Assembly: GCF_030867145.1 (NCBI RefSeq) | Contig: NC_134429.1 | Location: forward strand, 15,810,677 to 15,874,676 | DNA from: Opisthocomus hoazin | Lineage: Eukaryota > Chordata > Aves > Opisthocomiformes > Opisthocomidae | Length of the DNA stretch: 64,000 nt | Direction: 5' to 3' | Shown: piece by piece, positions 22,201 through 31,800 of the stretch | Position numbering within the stretch: position 1 is the stretch's first letter | Layout: the number at the start of each line of letters is the position of its first letter | The notes under the pieces: generated by a model | What the model was told of the DNA's origin: nothing | Seen by the model: the letters and a program-made list of their open reading frames with translations, nothing else | Database searches by the model: none | Program-made: the position numbers and the translations under genes

Positions 22201-23746
22201 TTTTGGTGGGGGAAGGATGTCCCCACCAGTGTCACTGTCGCCAGGCCTCTTCGAGCCGGGTGACATGGTGTACGAGCTGGACAGGAACAACGAGACGGAC
22301 CCATCCCTCACCGAGATGGTGGCTGTGGCCATCAGGATGCTCCAGAAAAATCCCCGGGGTTTTTTCCTCCTGGTTGAAGGTGGGGGGGAAGAAGAGGAGG
22401 GGGGGAAGGAGTGAGGGGTATGGGGGTGTAAAGGGGAGGTAAACGGGGTGATGGGGGGGGATGCAAAATGGGGGGGGGGGTAGAGGGGGTGATGGGGAGG
22501 ATGCAAAATGGGGGGGGGGTAGAGGGGGTGATGGGGAGGATGCAAAATGGGGGGGGTAGAGGGGGTGATGGGGGGGATGCAAAATGGGGGGGGTAGAGGG
22601 GGTGATGGGGGGGATGCAAAATGGGGGGGTAGAGGGGGTGATGGGGGGGATGCAAAATGGGGGGGTAGAGGGGGTGATGGGGGGGATGCAAAATGGGGGG
22701 GGGAGAGGGGGTGATGGGGAGGATGCAAAATGGGGGGGAGAGGGGGTGATGGGGAGGATGCAAAATGGGGGGGGAGAGGGGGTGATGGGGAGGAAGCAAA
22801 ATGGGGGGGGTAGAGGGGCTGATGGGGGGGATGCAAAGAAGGGGTGAAGATGGTGATGGGGGGTGATGGGGGATAAAGGGGGTGACGGGAGGACGCAAAG
22901 GGGGTGACGGGGTGGGTGCAGGGCAGGGCAGAGGTGGGTGACGGGGGGTGCCGAGGGGGATGCCGAGCGGTGCGGGGGGCACGCAGGGGGCCGCATCGAC
23001 CACGGGCACCACGAGGGGAAGGCGAAGCAGGCGCTGCACGAGGCGGTGGAGCTGGACCGGGCCATCGGCCTGGCCGCCCGCCTCACCTCGCCCCAGGACA
23101 CCCTCAGCGTCGTCACCGCCGACCACTCGCACGTCTTCACCTTCGGTGGCTACACCCCCCGCGGGAACCCCATTTTCGGTGAGTCCCTGCCGGGCCACGG
23201 AGCCGGGGGGGGACACACACAACCCTGGGGACGTCCCCGTCCCGCTGACGGTGCCACCGCCGCCAGGTCTGGCCCCGATGCAGAGCGACGTGGACCGCAA
23301 ACCCTTCACCTCCATCCTCTACGGCAACGGCCCCGGCTACAAAATCGTGGCGGGCGAGCGAGAAAACGTCTCCGCCGTGGATTTCGGTGAGTGCGTTTCG
23401 GAACAAAACCCCCTTAAATTATTACAGCACGATGAAAATGAGCAAGTTTTGAAAATTATCCTTATTTTTGCCTTTTTTTTTTTCTCTCACCCCAGCACAC
23501 GCTGACTACCAGGCGCAATCGGCCGTGCCGCTGCGCCAGGAGACCCACGGCGGCGAGGACGTGGCCGTCTTCGCCCGCGGCCCCATGGCCCACCTCCTCC
23601 ACGGGGTCCACGAGCAAAATTACATCCCCCACGCCATGGCTTACGCTGCCTGCATCGGCTCCAACCGAGCCCACTGCAACGCCGCCGGCCGCCCCGCTGC
23701 CTCCATCCTCCTGCCCTTCCTCACCCTCCTCTTCCTCCTCTGCTAA
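16256..23746 (+). CDS. ALPL: Tissue-nonspecific alkaline phosphatase
   Basis: GPI-anchored ectophosphatase of bone, liver and kidney. It hydrolyses pyrophosphate and pyridoxal phosphate and is needed for mineralisation. Coding exons: 16256-16316, 16394-16513, 17738-17853, 18515-18689, 18778-18953, 20954-21097, 21266-21335, 22245-22379, 22987-23178, 23267-23386, 23496-23746. The sum is 1560 nt, so 519 residues (human 524). Seen: Leu-rich signal peptide (residues 1-17); FLGDG with metal ligand Asp60; catalytic Ser110 in [11 protein letters not shown]; metal-site motifs [26 protein letters not shown] and [11 protein letters not shown]; and a hydrophobic C terminus typical of a GPI signal. All introns have GT/AG ends and phases join. 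Sequence and exon layout match ALPL rather than the intestinal or placental paralogues. Introns 2, 5, 7 and 8 are mostly tandem repeat. Confidence 0.97.
16576..17640. repeat. Minisatellite with 115-base higher-order unit, ALPL intron 2
   Basis: Almost the whole of intron 2 (16514-17737) consists of ~15-base units of the type AACTGGGTGCTGGGATA and AACTGGGTTTGGAGT. From about 16663 the units form a 115-base higher-order repeat: the same segment starts at 16663, 16778 and 16893. Later copies are more diverged, up to about 17640. Confidence 0.9.
18396..18494. repeat. GAT/GGT trinucleotide tract, ALPL intron 3
   Basis: Imperfect (GAT)n/(GGT)n run ending about 20 bases before the acceptor of the exon at 18515, so it lies where the branch point and pyrimidine tract are expected. 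Confidence 0.85.
19010..20040. repeat. Minisatellite with 96-base higher-order unit, ALPL intron 5
   Basis: From 19010 to about 19180 there are 50-54-base copies of a GGACCACCAGTGAGTGAAGAG type unit. From about 19390 to 20040, 48-base units alternate in two forms, making a 96-base (2 x 48) repeat with near-identical copies. The period is divisible by three, which keeps a 289-codon Gly/Pro/Glu-rich frame open at 19401-20270 and other frames open on the minus strand. A CR1 fragment (19190-19334) splits the two blocks. Confidence 0.9.
19190..19334 (+). mobile_element. CR1 LINE 3' end fragment
   Basis: The sequence shows the avian CR1 3' UTR: the GGATGGGGCTCTGAGCA stretch, GCAGGGGGTTGGAACCAGAT, then AAGGTCCCTTCCAACCC and a terminal series of TCTATGA units. 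Plus orientation, about 145 bases, strongly 5'-truncated, several substitutions from the usual consensus. Confidence 0.9.
20041..20953. other. ALPL: Rest of ALPL intron 5
   Basis: A/T-richer single-copy sequence between the minisatellite and the acceptor of the exon at 20954. AATAAA-like words and A and T runs occur (20651-20685, 20801-20812). No exon or repeat family recognised. Confidence 0.5.
21450..22020. repeat. Minisatellite of a ~49-base unit, ALPL intron 7
   Basis: About eleven tandem copies of a GC-rich unit of 47-50 bases, with the constant words GGGGGATGCC, GACCCCCGAGGGATGGATG and GGGCACCCGCCCC. It fills intron 7 between the exons ending at 21335 and starting at 22245. Long Pro/Arg-rich frames across it are by-products. 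Confidence 0.9.
22435..22860. repeat. G-rich minisatellite of a ~32-35-base unit, ALPL intron 8
   Basis: About twelve copies of a unit reading GGTGATGGGGAGGATGCAAA followed by a variable G run and TAGAG or GAGAG. Copies differ mainly in G-run length (6 to 10). Every unit holds several G runs, so the plus strand could form G-quadruplexes. Confidence 0.9.
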
Positions 23747-24711
23747 AGCGCCTCTTGCAAACCACAGAGGGGGATTTATTTTTAATTCCCCCCCCTTATT
23801 TTTTTTTTTTTGTGGATAGCAGCGCCCAGAAAGAGGAGAAAAAAGAAAGACTCAGCGGCGCAAAAGCAGCCGCCGGCGGTTTCGTGCTGGGAGCTGCCTC
23901 TGTAAATACCCGGTTCCTTCCCCTGTAATTAGCATCGCTGCCTGCCCCGGCCCGAACCCGCTGCGGGATTTGGGATGGGAACCGGAGCCGCGGCGGATAA
24001 AGCCCCCTCTTTGAGCCAGACGCCACGGGGCTGGCTCCCAAAATGCCTCCCGAACTCCCTTGGCTGAGGACTGACCCCGGTGCCCAACTCGTCACATGCC
24101 CGGGTACCCAGAAACCACACGAAGATGGGGAAAAAAAAATTAACTCACCGGGTTAATTTGTCCCCGAAGCTTGGGGGGGGGGGGGGTTTGCCTCCTGGGT
24201 GATTTATTTTGCTTTAAAAGCCTTCAGTTTAAGGCAACTTTCTACCCAGAAAAGAGTTTGGGGGGGACTGGGGGCTGGGGGGAGAAGGGAGCCAAGGGAG
24301 GGGGCTTTAAGGCGTGGTACCCACTGGGGCACGCCCCTTCGTTAGGGTGGGGTAATTGGGGAGGGGCATTGGGGGCTGGGGTAATTAGGTAGGGTCATTG
24401 GGGGATGGGGTAATTAGGGGAGGGGGCTTTTGCAGCTTGCAGGGTGCTGGGGAGGGAGTGCCCTGGGTGTGCAAATGGGGCCCCGGGTGTGCAAATGGGG
24501 CTCTGAGCGTGCAAACATCCCCGTGCGCGTGCAACTGTCCTCGCAACGCTGCTTTGTCCGTGCAAATTCCACGCATGAGCAGCCCCTTGCACACCCCCGC
24601 TGCACCGTCCATTTGCAGCATCCCCCCCCCCCCAACCCCCCCGAGCACCCCAACCCCCACCCCCAAGCACCCAACCCCCCCTTTTATTTATTTACCAGCT
24701 TTATAAATAAA
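23747..24711 (+). other. ALPL: ALPL 3' UTR (inferred) with poly(A) signal
   Basis: Non-coding sequence after the TAA stop. The first clear AATAAA on the plus strand is at 24706-24711, giving a 3' UTR of about 0.96 kb, in line with the family. A long G run lies at 24172-24186. I see no coding exon. Confidence 0.5.
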
Positions 24712-25362
24712 TCTCTGCTCCGGTTTCTTATTAACCAGCAAACTTTGGAGCGGGCGAAGGCGGTGACCCGCGCGGCGCCAGATTTGGGGGGGTGGGAGGC
24801 TGCGACCCCCCCCCCCACTTTGCTCGGCGCCCTTTGCCCCCGCGCCGGCAGCGCCGGCATCCCCAACCGCGGCCCAACCGCCTGCGCTGGGGCTTCCCGG
24901 AAAGCAGGCGGTGCCGAGCTATGTTTAACCGGTCCCGGGGTGCTTCGTGGTTTTGGGGGGGCTCAGGGAGGGGGGGGCGGGGGGACACCGCGTTTTCTTG
25001 GCCAGGGATCTGGCGCGAGGCCGGTGGCCGCGGGGGCTGCCGGCCAAACGCTGCTCCCCGCGGTGGGTTGGCCACCGGAGCCAAAAAAGAGAGGGGTTAT
25101 ATTTTTTTGGGGGGGTGGGGGCATCGCCCGCCACATTTTGGGGGACCCGCAGCACCCCATAACTAGCAAAAAAACCCAAAGCAAGGCTGTGCTCAGGCTG
25201 GCTGCCACCAAAACCCCCAAATTCGGGTAACTGACCCCAAAAACGAGGGGCGTCGGTTTTAAGACCACGTGGAGCATCAGCCCCTGCTTGGGGTTTTGGG
25301 GAACCCCCCCAGATCTCGGGGACACCCCCCCAGCATCCCCTGGCCGTAGCGATAAATAAACC
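24712..25362. other. Spacer between the convergent ALPL and RAP1GAP genes
   Basis: About 0.65 kb of GC-rich sequence with G runs between the proposed ends of the two genes. No exon or repeat family recognised. The spacer becomes even shorter if RAP1GAP also uses the minus-strand AATAAA words near 24682-24692. Confidence 0.45.
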
Positions 25363-25368
25363 TTTATT
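25363..25368 (-). terminator. RAP1GAP: Poly(A) signal of RAP1GAP (candidate)
   Basis: AATAAA on the minus strand about 0.5 kb past the proposed RAP1GAP stop codon. The interval 25369-25861 would be the 3' UTR; it is rich in C/G runs and has no coding signal. Confidence 0.55.
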
Positions 25369-25861
25369 TTGTACAGGACTCACGGGAAACACAAACACGA
25401 TTTGGGGGGGGCTTGAAAAAATAATCCCACCCCCCATTCCAGCATCCGACCCGTTCCGGAGCTTTTTTCCCTTAAAATAAAAAGGGGGGGAACAGGGGGA
25501 CCCCGACTTTGGGTTTGCCCTGGGTTTGAGCCCCCCCTTGGTTTTTTTTTTTTGGGGGGGGGGTGATGCTTGGGTTGGACCCGCTCTTCATTTGGGGGGC
25601 CCCCCCCCATGTGGCACTGGGGTGACGACAGCGGGGGGGGGGCCCTGGGTGGTCCGTCACCCCTCCCCCCAGGGGGCATTTGGGGTGACAGCGATTGTCT
25701 GGAGGGCGGGGGGGGGACATCCCCATTTTTTTAGGGGGGGTCCCCCCAAATCCTGCACCGGGGACGATGGCTTCGGCTCCTGGCCCGGGGGCGGCACAGG
25801 GGTGACTCCCCCCCCCTCCCCGGGATGGGGGGGGTGCCTATGAGCCCTGTGCAGGGGGACA

Positions 25862-28800
25862 TCAGTGGGTGCACCCCAACGCGGGTGCCCCCATACTGGG
25901 GTGCACTGGAGGGGGGGGGCACAGCCTCACCGGATTAGCGGGGGGCCGCTCCAGCTGGATTTTGATCTCGGGGCGGGGGGGGTCAGGGGGTCGGCGGCCT
26001 GGGGGACAGCGGGGTGGGGGGGCCATGAGCACCCCGGGAGGGGGGTCCCACGGCGGCCTGACGCCCCGGTGATGGGCTACCTGGGGGGGTACCGGGGGGC
26101 TCATCCGGCCAGGGGCTGTCGGCGAAGGCGTCGCGGTGGGTCCCCGAGGGCGAGCGGCTCTCCTAAGGGCGCGGGGGGGGGGGGTCAAAGGGGTGCTGTC
26201 CCCCCCAGCACCCAGCACCCTCCCACCCCAGCCCCCTGGTACCCTGCCCGGCTCGCCCGGCTCCTCGGCGGCGCTGCCGAAGCTGCTGGCGCTGGAGGAG
26301 GAGCGGGAGAAATCGGGCGGCTCCGGCTTCTCGGCCCTGCCGAGGGACAGTCCCCAGCGCCGGGGACACGCTGGCACCACGCGGGCGCCGCCATGACGCC
26401 TCGCGACGCCGCGCGGGCCCCGCACACCTCGGCCCTCCGCGACCCCCCCCCCCCGCATCACCCCGGCCCCGCGCCAGCCCGACCCCAAGCCACCCCCGCC
26501 CCAGGCCACCGAAGTGCCACCCCACCGCACCCCCCCGCTGCCCTGTCCCCGTGTCACCCCGTCCCCACCCCACTGGGTGCTTGGGTGACACCGTCCCGGT
26601 GACAGCCCGACCCCGCGCTGTCCCCACGCTGCCCTGTGCCAATCACCCCGCTGCCACCTTGGCTCGGTGTCATCCCATCCCGGTGTCACCCTGCCCACGT
26701 GTCGTCCCATCCCAGTGCCCTCCAGTCCCTACATCACCCCATCCCAGTGCCACCTCACCCCGAGGTCACCCTGACCCAGTGCCACCCCATTCATGTGCTG
26801 CCCCAGCCCAGTGCCCTCCAGTCCCCATGTCACCCCATCCCAGTGCCACCACGTCCCAACGCCACCCCATTCATGTGTTGCCCCATCACAGTATCCTCCA
26901 GTCCGTGTCACCCTGATGTCACCCTATCCCCATGTCACTCTATCCCAGTGCCACCCCGTCCCAGTGCCACACCATCCCAGTGCCCTTCCAGTCCCGACAT
27001 CACCCCATCCCAGTGCCACCCCATCCCAATGTCACCCCATCCATGTGCCACCCCATCCCCGTGCTGCCCCATCCCAGCACCCTCCAGTCCCCACGTCACC
27101 CCATCCCAGTGCCACCCCATTCACATGCCACCCCATCCCAGTGCCCTCCAGTCCCCATGTCACCCTGTCCCAGCACCACCCCATCCCCGCGCCCCCCGGT
27201 CCCGGTGCCCCCGGCTGCGGGACCTGTCGGGGTGCCGGCGGCTCTCGGGGGAGCTGTGCGCGGAGCAGGCGCCCTCGGGGGCGGCGGCGGGGCCGTCCCT
27301 GGGGGGAGGCGGCGGGCGGTGAGGGGACCCCGGGAGGGGACCCCGGGCCGTGCCCCGGTACCGGCGCTCACCTCCCCGCCGGCGCCTCCTGGATGCTCTC
27401 GATGCCGATGGCGCTGGAGCGGCGGGAGCCGAGCGGGCCGGGCCGCCGCCGAGACGGGCTCTTCCCGGGCACCAGCAGCGCCTGCGGGTCGCCGTTAACC
27501 GGGGGGGGGCACACACCGGGGGGGGGGGGGGGGCACAAAGGGGGGGTCCCGGCCGGGGTACCCACCTCTTCCACCGAGCCCAGCCCGATGGCGCTGCCGC
27601 GGCGTCCCCGCCGGCTCCCGGGCACCAGCAGCGACTGGGGGGGGGACACACACACCGCGTCACCGGCCGGGGGGCGCCCCCGGGGCACCGGGAGGGGCGG
27701 GGCTCCGGGAGGGGCTTGCGCGAGGGGCGGGCGGTGGGGCTGAAGGGGCGGGGTTTACGGGCGGGCTGAAGGGCGGGGCTTACTCCTATGAGCGCGGCGC
27801 GGGCTGCTCTGGGGGTGTGGCTTAGGGAGAAGGGGCGGAGATAGAGAGCTTTAGAGGCGGCCTTGTTCCCTGGGGGAGGCGTGGCCTCAAGGCGGTGGGC
27901 GTGCCCTCAGCCAGGCAGGCTGGCCGGGCGGGGGGGCGGGGACATCGCGGTGGGGGCGTGTCCGGGAGCGGGGCATTCAGGTAGGAGGGGGCGTGTCCAG
28001 GGGCGGGGCATTCAGGTAGGAGGGGGCGTGTCCAGGGGCGGGGCATTCAGGCAGGCGGGCCCCGGGCGCTCCGATGGCGGCGGAGGGGGGGGTGCCCGGC
28101 GGGGGTCCCGCCGGCAGCGCCCGGTGCCTCGGTGCGGGGGGGGGGGGGTCGGACACACGGACAGGGGCCCCCCCCCTCCGCCGTGCCCCACCTTGAAGGA
28201 CTCGAAGAAGCCCGGGGCGGCGGCGCCGTTGTCGGGCCGCTCGTCGTCGGGGCCGAGCCCCAGCATGGCCTGGCTGCGGGCCTGCAGCTCTTCGTGCAGC
28301 GTCTCCAGCAGCGCCGCGCGCGTCCGCTCCTGCGCACCGCACCGCCGGCTCGCGCCGCGCCGCGCCACGCCCCCCCCGCACGCAACGCCCCGCCCACCGC
28401 GGCGGGCACGGCACCCACGGCAGCCGGTACCCGCATCCACAGCACCCGCAGCATGCAGCACCCACAGCGTCACGGCAGGCACAGCACCCGCACCCACAGC
28501 ACCCGCAGCACCAGCACCCACAGCACCCGCAGCACCTGCACCCACAGCATGCAGCACCCACAGCGTCATGGCAGGCACAGCACCCATGGCAGGCACAGCA
28601 CCCGCACCCACAGCACCCGCAGCACCCACAGCACCCGCACCCACAGCACCCGCAGCACCCGCACCCACAGCATGCAGCACCCACAGCGTCATGGCAGGCA
28701 CAGCACCCGCACCCACAGCACTCACAGCACCCGCACCCACAGCACCCACCGCACCCAGCACCCACACACAGGGCACCCAGCCTGCACGGGGCCCACATGC

Positions 28801-31800
28801 ACGGAGCCCAAGGCAGCCACAGCACCCACAGCGCTGCTGCAGCCACAGCACCCACATTGTGCCCAGCACCCACAGCATGCACAGGCCTGCTGCACCCACA
28901 GCACCCATGGCACCCACACCTGCAGCACCCACACCTGCAGCACCCACACCCACAGCACCAATGGCAGGCACAGCACCCATATGCACAGCACCCACAGCCC
29001 CGCTGCAGGCACAGCACCCACATCCACGGCACCCACAGCACCCAGCCCTGCAGCACCCACACCCACAGCACCCACATTGTGCCCAGCACCCACAGCACTG
29101 CTGCAGCCACAGCGCCCATGGCAGCCACAGCACCCACAGCCCCACTGCAGCCACAGCACCCACACCCACAGCACCCACAGCCCCACTGCACCCACAGCAC
29201 CCACACCCACGGCACCCACAGCACCCACAGCCCCATTTCACACACAGCACCCACGTTGTGCCCAGCACCCACAGCACCGCTGCGCCCACAGCCCCCATAC
29301 CCATGGCACCCACAGCCCCACAGCATGCCCAGCCCCCCCGCAGGCAGACACCCCCCCCCCCCCCCCGCAGCACCCAGCACCCAGCACCCACCTCCAGCTT
29401 GGCGAACTTCTCGGCCTTGTAGCAGGCGTACTCGGCGTTGATCAGCTTCGTCAGCAGGAACTCCTGGAACTCGGGGCCCTGCGGGGACGAGGGGCAGCCC
29501 TGGGTGGGTGCCACCGGGGTTGGACACCCCAAACCCCCCCCAGCAGCACCCATGGGTGCCCACCTTCCTGAAGACGGCGGGGTCGGGCAGCGGCGGGCCG
29601 AAGAAGGGCACGTCATCGCGGGCGGTGACGGAGACCTGGGCGGGTTGGGTTGCGATGGGAGGTCCCCGCTGCCGCCAGCACCCCATGGCGATGGGGAAAC
29701 TGAGGCACGGGGGGGGGGTTACCTTATAGAGGGTGCCCTGGGAGCCACCCTGACCCAGCTGCACCACCACGAAGGCGTGGAGGAAGTTGGAGGCGATCAT
29801 GTCGGGGACGAAGGGGGTGTTCTCGTCCTGGAAGACGACGGCCACGATGTCGTTGCCGATGTGACGCTTCCGCTGCAGCTGCGGGGACGCAGGGGGACGC
29901 GGGGGGACGCGGGGGGACACTCACCCATGGGGGCACAGGGAACGGCAGGCCCCCAGCACCCATGGGTGCACCTCACGGGGGGGTTTACGTCCCATAGACA
30001 CTTCCCCAGCAATCAGGGGGGCTCTGCCAGCCCCCTGCAGCCCACAGACGCTCCCCAGCACCCACGGGTGCCCCTGGGGGTTCTGCATCACTCAGTTTCC
30101 CCCCCAGCACCCATGGGTGCCCCTGGGGGTTCTGCAACCCATGGATGCTCCCCAGCACCCATGAGTGCCCCTGGGGGTTCTGCATCACTCAGTTGCCCCC
30201 TCAGCACCCATGGGTGCCCCTGGGGGTTCTGCATCACTCGGTTGCCCCCCCCAGCACCCATGGGTGCCCCTGGGGGTTCTGCAACCCATGGATGCTCCCC
30301 AGCACCCACGGGTGCCCCTGGGGGTTCTGCATCACTCAGACGCCCCCTCCAGCACCCACGGGTGCCCCTGGGGGTTCTGCAACCCTTATCCACCTCCCCA
30401 GCACCCAGAGGTTCTCTGGCAGCCCCCCCTGCACCCAACCGACACCCCTCACCACCCATGGGGTGTACTGCCGGCCCTTGTGTCACCTAGATGTCCCCAG
30501 CACCCATGGGTGGCCATGGAGCTTTTGGATCCCCTAGGTACCTCCCAGCACGCCGGGGTGCTCCAGGACCCCCTGCACCCCACAGACAGCCCCCAGCACC
30601 CTGGAGTGCCCCAGGACCCCCCACACCTCATAGTCCCCAGCATTCATGGGTGCCCCAGGACCCCCTGCACCCCACAGACAGCCCCCAGCACCCTGGGGTG
30701 GCCATGGAGCTTTTGGATCCCCTAGGTACCTCCCAGCACCCCGGGGTGCCCCAGGACCCCCTGCACCCCACAGACAGCCCCCAGCACCCTGGAGTGCCCC
30801 AGGACCCGCCGCACCTCATAGTCCCCAGCATTCATGGGTGCCCCAGGACCCCCTGCACCCCACAGACAGCCCCCAGCACCCCGGGGTGGCCCGCCAGCCC
30901 TTCCACCCCATTGATGCCCTCCAGCACCCATCGGTGCCCTGCAGCCCCCACACCCCATGAGGGTGCCCCAGGAACCCCTGCAGCCCCTGTCCCCCCAACC
31001 CTTGCCACCCCACCTTGCTCCCCAGCACCCATAGGTGCCCCACCTGCTGGGTGTCCCCCTCGGTGTAGGGCAGCTTGGTGGAGACGTGGAACATGATCTC
31101 CTTGTCGCGGAAATGGCAGTAGATGGACTCGCTGCCCGTCTGCCCATGGGTCACGTCCAGCCCCCCCCGGAACCTGGGTGGCAGGGGGGGACGGGCACCC
31201 TGAGCCTGGGGTCCATGGGTGCCCCCCCACTTCCTGCCCACCACCCCGTCACGCACCCCTTGAAGTCCCGCAGCTGCACCCGTTGACCCAGGACGTCGAG
31301 GAATTCGGTGAACGCCGGGCTCTCCTCCGTGGTGCCGAAAAGCTCCTCCTCGGAGGTCTGGGGGGGGTGGGGATGGGTGCCAGCACCCACCCGGGACCCC
31401 CCCACCCTAACCCCCACCCACCCCGCCCCGTACCTGCCCCAGTTTTTGGTAGATGACCCCAAATTTGAAGTGGTTGCTGAGCACGTGCTCATCGAAGGCG
31501 AGGATGAGGCGGGACGCCTGCGGGGTGGGCGGTTGGGTGGGGGGCACCCATGGGTGTCCGTGTTCCCCCCCCCCCCCCCGCACCCTGTTCACCTTGGGGT
31601 AGAGCACGGGGTAGAAGCGGTCCACGTTGATGTCCTCGCACACCAGCTGCGGGAAGGATGGGTGATGCGATGGGTAGCTCAGGGTCGGGGGGCACCCATG
31701 GGTGCTGCCAGAGGTGTCACACCCACCTTGGCCATCTGCACCACGTTGGGGAACTCGGCCAGGCAGGAGATGGGCACCACGTCGTGCAGGGTGCGGGCTC

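Noticed and set aside
21367-22836. Minus-strand 489-codon Pro-rich frame and matching plus-strand frames
   Set aside because: Covers the intron 7 and intron 8 minisatellites and antisense of true ALPL exons.
28430-29345. Regularly spaced repeats that might suggest a CRISPR array
   Set aside because: Units are contiguous without unique spacers, and the genome is vertebrate.
28012-29616. Open frames of about 480-650 codons on both strands, rich in Cys/Gly or His/Thr/Ala
   Set aside because: They run through a 9-base tandem repeat whose period is a multiple of three, so no stop can arise. Only the RAP1GAP exons at either end are real.
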